47,002 bases of DNA from JBAOHV01 sp964450685 (GTDB taxonomy: Bacteria > Actinomycetota > Acidimicrobiia > Acidimicrobiales > Microtrichaceae). Location of the stretch: positions 1 through 47,002 of the forward strand of contig CAYVDN010000024.1 of the NCBI GenBank assembly GCA_964450685.1. Direction: 5' to 3'. This document shows, piece after piece, positions 39,001 through 47,002 of the stretch. The translations under genes were made by a program, and so were the position numbers. Position 1 is the stretch's first letter. Every line of letters starts with the position of its first letter. Below the pieces are notes generated by a model. That model worked only from the letters and a program-made list of their open reading frames with translations. It ran no database searches and was not told the origin of the DNA.

Positions 39001-40209
39001 GTGGTCGACCAAAGCGACATCCCCCCACCGGACGGGGTCGGAGCGCTCTTCTCGGTCGACGCCGCCGACAACGCCGAGGTGGTCACTCCTGACACGACGC
39101 TCGGTGTCGACCAGATGTGGAGTACCGGTACCGAGGACCGGTTCGTTCACGATGGAGAGCTCGTGGGCTCCGACGAGATCGTTGACGATCCGCTGGATCC
39201 CTGGTCCCGTATCGATCCCACGACCCATGCCGCAGCCAACTGGGGTGGCGACCCGGACGGCTCCGACTCGGATGGTGTGTGGGCCAGCGCTCCCGAACCG
39301 GAGAAGTCCGATCGGCAGTACCCACCGAGCCCGCCCGACTACTCGAACCTGCCACCACCACCGCTCGGCGCCAATCCCGGCTCGGCACCGTCGGGAGCTT
39401 TCGGCTTGGGCGTCACGGGTGGTGGAGGCTCGGCGTGGACCGGTGCACCGACACCGCCCGGCGCTCCCGGTGCGGGCGGTGTCTTCAGTTCGCGTCCGGT
39501 CGTGCGCTCCGACGAGTACTACGACGAGCTCGATGAGCCCGACGAGCCTGAGCTGTTGGACGACATGTCGACCGGTCCCAGCGAGGGATCGCCCTTCAGT
39601 CCGGGCGGAAGCCCAGCGGCCGGAGCGGGTTCGGCCAGGAGGGTCGATCCGGACCCAGCGAACGACCCGTGGGATGCGTGGCGTGATCCGATCCCCAGCT
39701 CCGGTCCGCGCTCAGAGCGGCGTGAAGAGCGTCGCGATGAACGCCGTGACGACTGGCGTGGGGCTGACTGGCGCGGGTCGGATCCGGGAGAACCTGTGTT
39801 CCCTGATCCGCAGGACTTCGGCAAGGCCGTCGACCGTCTCCATCCCGATGACGTCGAACGGGCGCGGGTCCCCCTTGCGGTCTGTGGCGCCCTTCTGGAC
39901 CGAGCCGAGCGGGTCCGCAGCGTCGTGACCGGGCAGATGCTCGGGCGACCGGCAGCGGTGGTGCTGACCGACCGGCGTGTGTTGGTCGTCAACGAGCGAC
40001 GCTGGCGTCCGATCATCGACAGCTACGACCTGGGACCCGACCTGCGCGTCAGGGGTCGTCAGGACGGCCGGGTCGCGGCACTGAGCTTCGCCGACGAGGA
40101 CAGGCTCACAATGGTCGACGGAATCGGCGAGGTGGAGATGGCCGTGGCGCTGGCAAAGGCGACCCGAGACCCGTCCGCCGTGGACGAGGGCAAGTGGTAT
40201 CACTTCTGA
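39001..40209 (+). CDS. Large disordered protein with C-terminal PH-like domain
   Basis: 402 residues. The first ~280 are low-complexity: Asp/Pro/Gly/Ser-rich with an Arg/Glu/Asp cluster (RSERREERRDERRDDWRG), so probably disordered. The last ~115 residues fold: FPDPQDFGKAVDRLHPDDVERARVPLAVCGALL, then VTGQMLGRPAAVVLTDRRVLVVNERRW and VEMAVALAKA. The 'xxvltdrRvlvvn' hairpin pattern is typical of bacterial PH or short SHOCT/PH-like domains. Role unknown; possibly a scaffold. GTG start with GAAAGG ~9 nt upstream; TACGCT (38961-38966) is a likely -10. Confidence 0.75.
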   Translation: MVDQSDIPPPDGVGALFSVDAADNAEVVTPDTTLGVDQMWSTGTEDRFVHDGELVGSDEIVDDPLDPWSRIDPTTHAAANWGGDPDGSDSDGVWASAPEPEKSDRQYPPSPPDYSNLPPPPLGANPGSAPSGAFGLGVTGGGGSAWTGAPTPPGAPGAGGVFSSRPVVRSDEYYDELDEPDEPELLDDMSTGPSEGSPFSPGGSPAAGAGSARRVDPDPANDPWDAWRDPIPSSGPRSERREERRDERRDDWRGADWRGSDPGEPVFPDPQDFGKAVDRLHPDDVERARVPLAVCGALLDRAERVRSVVTGQMLGRPAAVVLTDRRVLVVNERRWRPIIDSYDLGPDLRVRGRQDGRVAALSFADEDRLTMVDGIGEVEMAVALAKATRDPSAVDEGKWYHF

Positions 40210-40251
40210 TCGTTCGCGCCCTCGGCGGCCGACGAGCGCGGAATGCTCAAC

Positions 40252-40279
40252 TTGCCGCCCTGTGAGCCTCTGCTACCAT
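40252..40279 (+). promoter_or_regulatory. tRNA-Gly promoter
   Basis: TTGCCG (40252-40257) and TACCAT (40274-40279) are spaced 16 bp apart, ending 11 bp before the tRNA 5' end. Confidence 0.6.
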
Positions 40280-40290
40280 GACCCGTCCCT

Positions 40291-40363
40291 GCGGACGTAG
40301 CTCAGTTGGTAGAGCGCAACCTTGCCAAGGTTGAGGTCGCCGGTTCGAGCCCGGTCGTCCGCT
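40291..40363 (+). tRNA. tRNA-Gly (GCC)
   Basis: Full cloverleaf: acceptor GCGGACG/CGTCCGC, D-arm GCTC/GAGC, anticodon arm CAACC-TTGCCAA-GGTTG (anticodon GCC) and T-arm GCCGG-TTCGAGC-CCGGT. Discriminator T is followed by an encoded CCA (40364-40366). Confidence 0.97.
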
Positions 40364-40369
40364 CCAGTT

Positions 40370-40400
40370 CGACAGCCCCACCCAGCGGGTGGGGCTGTCG
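40370..40400 (+). terminator. tRNA-Gly terminator hairpin
   Basis: A perfect 14-bp stem, CGACAGCCCCACCC with GGGTGGGGCTGTCG, around an AGC loop, 3 nt after the CCA. No U-tract. Confidence 0.8.
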
Positions 40401-40510
40401 GCGTTCCGGCGAGCACCGTCGTTGCGTCGGTGTGGACTGGGCCCAGATCAGCGCAGTCGTGGCGACGATGATCCAACCCGGTGTCGGGGCCGCTACAGTG
40501 GCGGGCTCCG

Positions 40511-40581
40511 GGCGACGTGGCCGAGTGGTGAGGCAGAGGCCTGCAAAGCCTTGCACAGGGGTTCGATTCCCCTCGTCGCCT
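40511..40581 (+). tRNA. tRNA-Cys (GCA)
   Basis: Acceptor GGCGACG/CGTCGCC, anticodon arm with loop CTGCAAA (anticodon GCA), T-arm CAGGG-GTTCGATT-CCCCT-type pairing. Discriminator T and encoded CCA (40582-40584). TACAGT (40494-40499) lies 11 bp upstream as a -10. Confidence 0.95.
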
Positions 40582-40593
40582 CCAACGAGCAGG

Positions 40594-40624
40594 GCGTTCC
40601 CGGCAGCATCGCTGTCGGGAACGC
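40594..40624 (+). terminator. tRNA-Cys terminator hairpin
   Basis: GCGTTCCCG (40594-40602) pairs with CGGGAACGC (40616-40624), with a further inner CAGC/GCTG pairing, 9 nt after the CCA. Confidence 0.75.
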
Positions 40625-40683
40625 TCTCAGCTGTCAGCCACTGTGGTGATGTGGTCCGCTCCGGCATGCGGCAAGCTGGGTGC

Positions 40684-41268
40684 ATGTCGTCGGACCATCC
40701 CGGATCCTTCCAGAAGCCATGGTCAGCCCCCGAGTCGTTCGCTTCAGGTGAGACACACGCGACAGCCCCGCCGACCACAGCGGCCATGCAGTTCGGTCCG
40801 GCGGGTCCTCTCGGCGGTACCGCCCCCGTGGCAGTCGTCGCACCTGAGCGGTCCAGCCGACGGGAGCTCGCCCTTGTCGCCGTCCTGCTCGTCGCAGCGA
40901 TCGTCGCCGGAGCGGCGTCGTTGCTCGCGTGGCGGGATTTCGGTCAGCGTTTCGGCGCCACGGCCGTCGAGACCGGCTGGGAACGCGTCGACGGTACGAT
41001 GGGGCGAGGCTGGGTGGCCGTGGGACTCGCCACCCTGCTGGCAGTTGCGGGTGTTCTGATCGCCTCCGGGCGGGGTCGTCCCGGCAGGGTGCTCGCCACC
41101 TGGACAGGAGTGGCGATGTGCATAGCTGCTGTGGCCGAGTGGGGCCTGGGAGCTGGTGGGACCAGAACGGGACCGGGATCCGGCCTGTGGGTTCAGCTGG
41201 TCATCGGCGTCGTCGTCGTGCTCGCTGTGGGCATCCTGGGCTCGGAGGAGACGACGGAGCCTGGATGA
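40684..41268 (+). CDS. Four-helix membrane protein
   Basis: 194 residues. A ~60-residue hydrophilic, Pro/Ala/Ser-rich N-terminal part precedes four predicted helices: ELALVAVLLVAAIVAGAASLLAW, WVAVGLATLLAVAGVLI, VLATWTGVAMCIAAVAEW and LWVQLVIGVVVVLAVGIL. The loop between helices 1 and 2 (FGQRFGATAVETGWERVDGTMGRG) looks extracytoplasmic. Family not recognised; reminiscent of small actinobacterial Trp-rich membrane proteins. ATG 40684 is preferred over ATG 40666; the longer frame would run through two tRNA genes. It lies between the Cys and Val tRNAs. Confidence 0.75.
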   Translation: MSSDHPGSFQKPWSAPESFASGETHATAPPTTAAMQFGPAGPLGGTAPVAVVAPERSSRRELALVAVLLVAAIVAGAASLLAWRDFGQRFGATAVETGWERVDGTMGRGWVAVGLATLLAVAGVLIASGRGRPGRVLATWTGVAMCIAAVAEWGLGAGGTRTGPGSGLWVQLVIGVVVVLAVGILGSEETTEPG

Positions 41269-41320
41269 GAGCCAGGATGCACGAGCAGTCCGCGACGGGT
41301 GCTACATTCGTCGCTTCCCA

Positions 41321-41394
41321 GGGCGTATAGCTCAGTTGGCTAGAGCGCTTCCTCGACACGGAAGAGGTCCACGGTTCAAGTCCGTGTACGCCCA
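41321..41394 (+). tRNA. tRNA-Val (GAC)
   Basis: Acceptor GGGCGTA/TACGCCC, D-arm GCTC/GAGC, anticodon arm CTTCC-TCGACAC-GGAAG (anticodon GAC at 41355-41357) and T-arm CACGG-TTCAAGT-CCGTG. Discriminator A; CCA is not fully encoded (CC then G). Position 33 is C instead of the near-universal U. TACATT (41303-41308) is the likely -10. Confidence 0.95.
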
Positions 41395-41403
41395 CCGGAC
41401 CGG

Positions 41404-41425
41404 AACCCCTGCAATTGCAGGGGTT
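41404..41425 (+). terminator. tRNA-Val terminator hairpin
   Basis: AACCCCTGC-AATT-GCAGGGGTT is a perfect 22-bp palindrome with 9-bp arms (4-nt loop), 9 nt after the tRNA end and followed by T. It also faces the end of the convergent hydrolase gene. Confidence 0.8.
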
Positions 41426-41463
41426 TCGCTCATTCCGGCGTCCGTCGATCTGCACTGGGTCCG

Positions 41464-43929
41464 TCAACGTGCTGCCTGGTTGGAGTACTCCTCGAACTTC
41501 CTGCACGGCTGCGCACGCAGTGCCTCGCAGTTGGCCGGCACCGTCGCCGGATAGCCCGAGATGCCGCTCACGACCGGCAGAACCAGCTTCGACGGGTGAC
41601 GGCCGGACTGGCCGATGTCGATGGTCGCGTCAGCGGGCACGTCGGCCAGGATGTAGGTCCAGCGGACCTTGTCGCCGCCGGGGGTGTGAACCGACAGGCG
41701 CAACCGTGAGCCTGCTCGCACGACATGGGCGAATGGGAAGATCTCGACACGTGCTTCGACGAACTCGTCCGGAGGGAACGGCTCCGCATCCTTTTCGAGG
41801 CTTGTGTGTAGTGGCAGAAGCGGAGTCGATCCCCGCGCCAGACGTCTGTGCGAACCACGCAGCACACCCGACTGGATGTAGGTCTCCGACCCGTCGGGCC
41901 GCACCTCGGAGAGCGTGACTCCCAGGTCTGCCTCCGGTGCACTGGATCGAACCCACAGATCGGCGCTCGCCGAACCGATCAGGACCTGGTCATCGGCCAG
42001 CGCCGCTGAGACGTACACCGAGGCCGCGCCGTCCGGTTCCTGTCGCCAGTCGTAGACGACATCGGTGTGGAACGGGTCGTTGCCCGCGACATCGGCAAGG
42101 GTGACCAGGCGTGCAAGGGAGGGTTCGACCCGGAACGAGCTCGCTGCTGGCGTGGCGTCGCGCCCCGGTCGGGTGGTGCTCAGGCCGCCGTCCGGGGTGA
42201 ACCAGTAGGGGACCGGGGTGGTGCCCGGCAGCGGCCACGAAGCGGCGAGCACCTCGGTCGCGGCGACAGGGGCGGCCGGCGAGGTCGGATCCCCCGCGCC
42301 GTTCTCCAACAGGATGCGGACGGGAGGTTCGGACTCGTACGCCGCTCGCTGTGCGTCGATGTCGTCGCCGGGAATCGTGCGCTGCGACGGCAGGGTCATG
42401 TTCACCCCGAACGCCTCGTCCATCACGATCGGCGCCAGCAGGTCGAACGCTGCTGGGCGGGGGGACTGCTCGCCCGCCACGTAGAGATCGAGGAACGTCT
42501 TCCACTCGACCAGGTTCTGCGGTGCGTAGCCGTCGGCGTGGGCGCCGTTCCAGACGTTCAGCCGCACCAGCGGCGCGTTGGTCAGATTGTCGAAGATCAA
42601 AGGCGCTCGACCGCCCACCTGTTCGTCCTGGAACGACGACGTGTAGAAGGTCGGAACGGTGATGCGCGGGCCGAGCACCTCGAAGCTGAGCGGGTCTGCC
42701 AGCTCCGGCACGTAGTACTCGTGCGCCAGGGCTTTCTCGGCGGCGTCGACGTTCTGGCCGCGCAGCTTCTGGTTCTGTTCGCAGATCTCGTCACCCGCCT
42801 CGACCAGCTCCAGCTCCCACCCCTGCCCATAGGGCTCTGCCTTCGTCAGGACCTCGTCGGCCCAGGAGAGGGCGAAACCGTCGTTGAAGATGCCACCGGG
42901 TGCGAGCACGCCGCGGACGGTGTCGTCGAAGATCGCGAACGGGGTGATGGCAGCCAGACCGGGTGGCTGGGTGGATGCCACGAACATCTGCGAGATCCCC
43001 GGGTACGACAACCCGACCATCCCGACCTTGTGATCCTTCACCCAGCCCTGGGCCGCGACGGTCTCGATGACGTCGTAGCCGTCGAGCAGTTGGAGCGGTT
43101 CGAAGTAGTCGTAGGCGCCGCCCGAGCAACCGGTACCTCGGATGTTGACAGCGACGACCGCGTAGCCGAGCGCGTACGCCAGCAGCGACGAGGGCTGGTC
43201 GGGTGCGTTGCAGGCGAATGACGCGATCGCGCACACGGTGTCGATCGACATCCCGGGAAGTGCACTCGAGAGTTCGCCCCAGCGCTGTTCGACGAGGTTC
43301 ACCGCCGGCTTGGACGGCGAGTAGCCCGAGTATTCGACGACGGTGGGGTACGGGCCGTCCTCGATCGGCCCCGGCAGGTAGACCGAGGCCGAGAGCGTCG
43401 TGCCGTCGCGGGTCTCTATGTACGTGTAGCCCGGCTCGAGCGTCTGCGCGTCGTAGAAGGACTGGTCCGGGGTCGACTCCTCGATCGACACCACTTCGAC
43501 AGGGTCAGATGCCACGACCTCCTCGGCGTTGGCATCTGCGGTGGTGGCCACCCGGTAGCCATCCCCCGGGTCGACCTGGCGGAACAGGAGGGAGCCCTGG
43601 GAGTCAGCTGATCCCGTGGCGACGGCCGCTCCGTCCTCGTCGTGCAGCACGAGCTCCGTGCCCGGCGCTGCTCCGGTGACCGAGACCTGCTCGACGCTGC
43701 CGCGCACACTGAACTCGGCGGGGTCGACCTGGTCGTCGAGCGCAGGGACAGCGATGGTTCGGCCAGCGGCTGTGTCCGCAGTTGCACCGCTACCCAGGTC
43801 AGGATCGTCCCACCGTGGCGCCCCCTCGGGGTCGTCCACGCACGATGTCGCCAAGAGAGCGATCGTGGCCAGCAGGCCAACCCAACGCGAGAACCGACCG
43901 AGAACACCGACAGCACGGCGCGTCGCCAT
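41464..43929 (-). CDS. CocE/NonD-family (X-Pro dipeptidyl-peptidase-like) secreted lipoprotein hydrolase
   Basis: 821 residues. The signal peptide ends LLATSC, a lipobox, so it is lipid-anchored outside. About 150 residues with beta-strand character follow (possibly an Ig-like domain), then the S15/CocE alpha/beta hydrolase domain. VGLSYPGISQMF carries nucleophile Ser308, RGTGCSGGAYDYFEP precedes it, and NGAHADGYAP probably holds the catalytic His. The C-terminal PepX-C jelly-roll (LWVRSSAPEADLGVTLSEVRPDGS...RLRLSVHTPGGDKVRW) is complete. These enzymes cleave esters, acylated antibiotics or X-Pro peptides; the substrate here is unknown. It is longer than most CocE proteins because of the N-terminal addition. 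The start is the ATG with GGGGGA upstream. A 19-bp palindrome lies 20 bp before the start. Confidence 0.9.
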   Translation of the reverse strand: MATRRAVGVLGRFSRWVGLLATIALLATSCVDDPEGAPRWDDPDLGSGATADTAAGRTIAVPALDDQVDPAEFSVRGSVEQVSVTGAAPGTELVLHDEDGAAVATGSADSQGSLLFRQVDPGDGYRVATTADANAEEVVASDPVEVVSIEESTPDQSFYDAQTLEPGYTYIETRDGTTLSASVYLPGPIEDGPYPTVVEYSGYSPSKPAVNLVEQRWGELSSALPGMSIDTVCAIASFACNAPDQPSSLLAYALGYAVVAVNIRGTGCSGGAYDYFEPLQLLDGYDVIETVAAQGWVKDHKVGMVGLSYPGISQMFVASTQPPGLAAITPFAIFDDTVRGVLAPGGIFNDGFALSWADEVLTKAEPYGQGWELELVEAGDEICEQNQKLRGQNVDAAEKALAHEYYVPELADPLSFEVLGPRITVPTFYTSSFQDEQVGGRAPLIFDNLTNAPLVRLNVWNGAHADGYAPQNLVEWKTFLDLYVAGEQSPRPAAFDLLAPIVMDEAFGVNMTLPSQRTIPGDDIDAQRAAYESEPPVRILLENGAGDPTSPAAPVAATEVLAASWPLPGTTPVPYWFTPDGGLSTTRPGRDATPAASSFRVEPSLARLVTLADVAGNDPFHTDVVYDWRQEPDGAASVYVSAALADDQVLIGSASADLWVRSSAPEADLGVTLSEVRPDGSETYIQSGVLRGSHRRLARGSTPLLPLHTSLEKDAEPFPPDEFVEARVEIFPFAHVVRAGSRLRLSVHTPGGDKVRWTYILADVPADATIDIGQSGRHPSKLVLPVVSGISGYPATVPANCEALRAQPCRKFEEYSNQAAR

Positions 43930-43948
43930 TGCTTCCCCCTTCTGCACA

Positions 43949-43967
43949 CGGCGTGTCAGACACGCCG
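43949..43967. promoter_or_regulatory. 19-bp palindrome upstream of the CocE-like gene
   Basis: CGGCGTGTC-A-GACACGCCG is a perfect 9-bp-arm inverted repeat, 20-38 bp before the start codon of the minus-strand hydrolase. It is either an operator or a hairpin in the leader. It also lies downstream of the stop of the DUF2085 gene, so it could instead be that gene's terminator. Confidence 0.5.
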
Positions 43968-44033
43968 ACAGGCGACCGAGCGTAGTTCGCGCCCGCAGTT
44001 GGCCCGGCCGAGCGCACCCGGAAGTACGACAGC

Positions 44034-44570
44034 TCAGCGGTAGGTGGTGGTCGCCGTCTCCGTGTCTGCAGCACTCAACAGCCGGGTCAGGCGTTCGTCG
44101 CGGGCACGTTCCTCGTCGAGGTGGCGTTCCTCCCAGCCGGCGTCCTCGTCGGGCGCCTTCCTGTACCACGCGGCCGCGGCTACCAGGGCGCAGATGAGTC
44201 CCCAGGTGAGCATGGGCGCGAGAGCGGTGAGCGACCACGGCGCCAGAGCATTGACTGCGAACGCGATGCCCAGCGCCGGAGCCCCGACCGCGGTGACCGC
44301 CACCTGTCGTCGCGGCGAGTAGGGGAGCCAGCCCAGGTGTTCAGCCGACCAGTCGATCACCATGGGAACCGGGAGCAGCCACATGGCAGCGACGAGAGCT
44401 GCAGTGGGTGGAGCGACCGCCACGACCAGCAACGAGGTCAGTATCGCCGTGGGGTAGAGGACCGCACATCGTCGACAGATGGCCTGGTTGCCCCAGTGGA
44501 CGCAACGTTCGGTGTGCTCCGGGCCGTGGTGGGCGAGCCACAAGCGGGCGGGGACGGTCGTGTCGGTCAT
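44034..44570 (-). CDS. DUF2085-like membrane protein
   Basis: 178 residues. ERCVHWGNQAICRRCAVLYPTAI near residue 20 is the conserved Cys/His motif of DUF2085 predicted membrane proteins. Four hydrophobic helices follow (TSLLVVAVAPPTAALVAAMWLL, VAVTAVGAPALGIAFAV, LTALAPMLTWGLICALVAAAAW and a weaker one), then a charged C-terminal tail. Function unknown; a metal site is possible. The start is the ATG at 44570; it is divergent from the alpha/beta hydrolase gene. Confidence 0.75.
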   Translation of the reverse strand: MTDTTVPARLWLAHHGPEHTERCVHWGNQAICRRCAVLYPTAILTSLLVVAVAPPTAALVAAMWLLPVPMVIDWSAEHLGWLPYSPRRQVAVTAVGAPALGIAFAVNALAPWSLTALAPMLTWGLICALVAAAAWYRKAPDEDAGWEERHLDEERARDERLTRLLSAADTETATTTYR

Positions 44571-44685
44571 CGTCGTCCAATCGGCATTTCCGCCCAGAAC
44601 CTGATGGTCCTGGTGGAACAGGCCAGACACCGGGGGTGGGGTTCACCCTCGGCCCATCACCCGGCCGTCGTGCGAAGATGGTCCG

Positions 44686-45615
44686 ATGGCACAGGCTGTG
44701 CAGGGTCCCGACGCCGACGACTTCCGGTACGAGGAGTTCGCGTTCCTCTCGGAGAACTGCGACGAATACGACCTGGAGCTGCCTGACGACCTGGTGACTG
44801 TCAGGGTGAACGTCGATCTGGACGACGATCGCTGCCTGTCCGCCATCCGCTGGGGTGCTGCTCCGCCCGAGGTCGTACTCGTCCACGGCGGCGCCCAGAA
44901 CGCCCACACGTGGGACACCGTCGCGCTGGCGCTCTGGCCCACGACGGTTCTCGCCGTTGACCTTCCCGGTCACGGCCATTCGTCGTGGCGGGAGGACGGC
45001 AACTACGACCCGCGCAACAACGCGGACGATCTCGCCAGGATGATCGCCATCCATGCTCCTGATGCGTCGCTGGTGGTCGGCATGTCGCTCGGCGGGCTCA
45101 GCGTCACATCGCTCGCTGCGCGCCACCCCCGGTTGGTGAACAGACTGCTGCTGGTGGATGTGACACCGGGAGTCAACCGGGACAAGGCAGCCGAGGTCCA
45201 TGCCTTCATCGAGGGGCCCCAGACGTTCGCGTCGTTCACCGAGATCTTCGATCGGACCGTCATGTTCAATCCGACCCGCAGCCATGAGTCGCTCCGGCGC
45301 GGCATCCTGCACAACGCGCACAAGCTGGCTGACGGCACCTGGGAGTGGAACTACGACCGTGGACTGGCCAGGCAACCCGAGAGCCCGGTGGTCGCGGGGG
45401 TCATGTCCGAGTTGTGGGAGGACGTGAGCGCGGTGAAGGTGCCGATGTCGCTGGTGTGCGGCGGGTCGAGCCCGGTTGTCGATGACGACGACGTTGCCGA
45501 GTTCCTGCGCCGCCAGCCCGCTGCCGAGGTGCTGATCGTGCACGATGCGGGCCACAGCATCCAGGGGGATCAGCCTCTGGAGCTGGCGCGGATCATCGCA
45601 GATCGGATCAGTTGA
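44686..45615 (+). CDS. Alpha/beta hydrolase
   Basis: 309 residues, cytoplasmic. VLVHGGAQNAHTWD (oxyanion region), VLAVDLPGHGHSSWRED, VVGMSLGGLSV with nucleophile Ser134, MSLVCGGSSPVVDDDD (acid) and IVHDAGHSIQGDQP (catalytic His) form a complete triad pattern of the epoxide-hydrolase/haloperoxidase-like superfamily. The first ~60 residues are an acidic extension. Substrate unknown. The ATG is the first in frame. Its 3' end overlaps the convergent DUF885 gene by 8 bp. Confidence 0.88.
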   Translation: MAQAVQGPDADDFRYEEFAFLSENCDEYDLELPDDLVTVRVNVDLDDDRCLSAIRWGAAPPEVVLVHGGAQNAHTWDTVALALWPTTVLAVDLPGHGHSSWREDGNYDPRNNADDLARMIAIHAPDASLVVGMSLGGLSVTSLAARHPRLVNRLLLVDVTPGVNRDKAAEVHAFIEGPQTFASFTEIFDRTVMFNPTRSHESLRRGILHNAHKLADGTWEWNYDRGLARQPESPVVAGVMSELWEDVSAVKVPMSLVCGGSSPVVDDDDVAEFLRRQPAAEVLIVHDAGHSIQGDQPLELARIIADRIS

Positions 45616-47002
45616 GCGACACCCAGCGGTCGATCATGCCGGAGAGCGCCGGCAGCGTGACTGCGCCTGACCCCAGGACGATGTCGTGGAACCCTGCCAG
45701 GTCGAAACGGGTTCCGAGACGCGAGCTGGCATCGGCGCGTAGTCGCTCGATCTCGAGCTGTCCGACCTTGTAGGCCAGGGCCTGTCCGGGCATTGCCAGG
45801 TAGCGGTCCACCTCGGGTGCGATCTGGTCGACCGGAACCGGGGTGTGCTGCACGAAGTAGTCGATGGCCTGCTGTCGCGACCAGCCGAGCGCGTGCAGGC
45901 CCGTGTCGACGACGAGGCGCGCGCTGCGCCATGCGTCTGCGGTGAGCATGCCCAGGCGGTCGAGCCCTGACGAGTAGAGACCCATCTCGTCGGCCAAGCG
46001 TTCGGCGTACAGGCCCCAGCCCTCGACGTATGCGGTAGACCCGACATGTCGTTGGAACTCGGGCAGGCCGTCCAGCTCCTGGCTTATCGCGATCTGGAGG
46101 TGGTGGCCGGGGATCGCCTCGTGGAACGCGATCGACTCGGCTTCGGTTCGTGAGGAGCCTTGCGGGTCGGCGGTGTTGATGAAGTAGGTACCCGGGCGGG
46201 ACCCGTCGGGAGCGGGAGGGAAGTAGTACGCGTACGGGGCGTCGGCTGCGAGGAAGTCCGGGATGGGCTCCACCCGGCACGCGGCGACAGGGAGGCGCCC
46301 GAACCATCCGTGCATCCGTTCTGTCGCCCGCGAGACACTCGACCGGGCTACCGAGAGGACCTCGTCCGAGTCCTTGTGGCGCAACGAGGGGTCGCTGCGC
46401 AAGCGCTCGAACAGCTCCGACAGCCGCCCGGTCATCGAGTCGCCGAACACCTCCGCTCCGACCTGGGTGAACTCCCGGGGCAGGTCGTGCTCACAGAGGC
46501 GGCGACCCAGCTCGTGCAGCTCCTCGGCGGCGCGTTCGAGAGTCGTGTGGGCGCTGATCGCGGCGTCGTAGAGTTCCATCCCGTCAGGCAGCCAGCACCA
46601 GCCTGCGTGCTCGTCGTCCCTGGCCGCCGGAACGAGCTCTGCTCGTATGACTGCCCGATACGCAGCGAACGCTGGCCGGATGCGGTCGCGGACGAGTTCG
46701 GTGACCTGACGGGTCCATGCTTCCGCCCCATCCCATGACCGGGGCAACGATGCAGCGAGGAACGGGTCCTGGTCGATCGGGCCCTCGAGGTATGCGTCCA
46801 GCGTGTTGAGGGTGCGGGCGATGACCGCTGCTGCGGGCGGGCGGCCGGCCTGGAGCCCTGCACGGAAGCGGTCGATCGCCTGGCCGAGCAGTTCGGGGAC
46901 CTGTTCGTAGCGGGTTATCGCCGCCTCGGCGTTGTCCGGCTCCGGGTATCCCAGCTGGGGCAGGACCATCAGCAGGCCCGCGTGCGGTCCTTCCATGTGA
47001 TC
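45608..47002 (-). CDS. DUF885-family metallopeptidase-like protein, 3' part
   Basis: The open frame continues beyond the window edge; ~464 C-terminal residues are seen of a family usually ~550-600 long. FHEAIPGHHLQ (HEAIPGHH) is the zinc-binding-type motif of DUF885, with AYVEGWGLYAERLADEMGLY downstream supplying the likely third ligand. PGQALAYKVGQLEI lies near the C-terminus. Members are putative M32/M3-like peptidases; the substrate is unknown. An ATG at 46996 exists but the frame stays open upstream, so it is probably internal. Convergent with and overlapping the alpha/beta hydrolase by 8 bp. Confidence 0.88.
   Translation of the reverse strand, partial: DHMEGPHAGLLMVLPQLGYPEPDNAEAAITRYEQVPELLGQAIDRFRAGLQAGRPPAAAVIARTLNTLDAYLEGPIDQDPFLAASLPRSWDGAEAWTRQVTELVRDRIRPAFAAYRAVIRAELVPAARDDEHAGWCWLPDGMELYDAAISAHTTLERAAEELHELGRRLCEHDLPREFTQVGAEVFGDSMTGRLSELFERLRSDPSLRHKDSDEVLSVARSSVSRATERMHGWFGRLPVAACRVEPIPDFLAADAPYAYYFPPAPDGSRPGTYFINTADPQGSSRTEAESIAFHEAIPGHHLQIAISQELDGLPEFQRHVGSTAYVEGWGLYAERLADEMGLYSSGLDRLGMLTADAWRSARLVVDTGLHALGWSRQQAIDYFVQHTPVPVDQIAPEVDRYLAMPGQALAYKVGQLEIERLRADASSRLGTRFDLAGFHDIVLGSGAVTLPALSGMIDRWVSLN

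Noticed and set aside
1..47002. Prophage, insertion sequence or integrative element
   Set aside because: No transposase, integrase, phage structural gene or terminal repeat was found; the three tRNA genes show no adjacent integrase or partial duplicate.

Overview
The window looks like a chromosomal segment of a high-G+C Gram-positive bacterium of the phylum Actinobacteria. The signs are the GC-rich codon use with many GTG starts, GAAC-N4-GTTC SOS boxes, a CarD regulator, an adenosylcobalamin-dependent class II ribonucleotide reductase (NrdJ), a SARP-type regulator and an LAXTG-type sorting signal. The gene order recA-miaB-miaA-dapF-hflX ... lexA-(LysM)-nrdR ... nrdJ is the actinobacterial order. 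A deep-branching class such as Acidimicrobiia fits, but nothing in the sequence proves the class. The DNA is almost all coding. Promoter -10 elements of the form TAnnnT (TACAGT, TAGCGT, TACGCT, TAGGGT) recur.

Layout. 1-6601: the 3' end of a Rel (p)ppGpp enzyme, a PilZ-like protein, a convergent 38-residue lysine-rich protein, an uncharacterised HX4D protein, then hisS and aspS. 6602-9266: an adenosylcobalamin riboswitch followed by two secreted, wall- or membrane-anchored proteins. Together these resemble the two halves of transcobalamin/intrinsic factor. 9263-19074: SOS-controlled recA, then miaB, a degenerate aminoglycoside-phosphotransferase-like gene, miaA, dapF, hflX, dapC, a membrane protein and dapE, many with 4-bp start/stop overlaps. 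19204-20343: dapD. With dapC, dapE and dapF this gives the succinylase route to diaminopimelate and lysine. 20477-22330: lexA divergent from a LysM-type division-inhibitor candidate, with four SOS boxes between them, then nrdR. 22356-26325: a RibD-C-like reductase divergent from nrdJ, which has a long leader rich in hairpins. 26326-26597: 17-bp tandem repeats interrupted by exactly 100 N, i.e. an assembly gap.

26598-28106 is an accessory pair: a SARP regulator and a downstream duplicated alpha+beta-barrel protein. Between them lie four 11-bp direct repeats containing TCGAG and a 13-bp-arm palindrome, which together make a plausible complete SARP/second-repressor promoter. Next come a DUF4262 protein, carD, a truncated glycosyltransferase, a lipoprotein and lgt, a serine beta-lactamase-like protein, a DEAD-box helicase, a NUDIX hydrolase and an orphan N6-adenine methyltransferase. 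36113-38909 is a methionine operon (SAM riboswitch, metX, a sulfhydrylase or cystathionine synthase, a 58-residue membrane protein). After it come a disordered PH-like protein, three tRNA genes (Gly-GCC, Cys-GCA, Val-GAC) with hairpins, a CocE-family lipoprotein hydrolase, a DUF2085 membrane protein, an alpha/beta hydrolase and the 3' part of a DUF885 metallopeptidase-like gene.

The strongest candidates for new biology are the riboswitch-controlled split transcobalamin-like surface system (an organism that depends on B12 for NrdJ would benefit from it), the SARP array with its target gene, and the tiny lysine-rich protein. All functions are inferred from reading the sequence; no database search was run.
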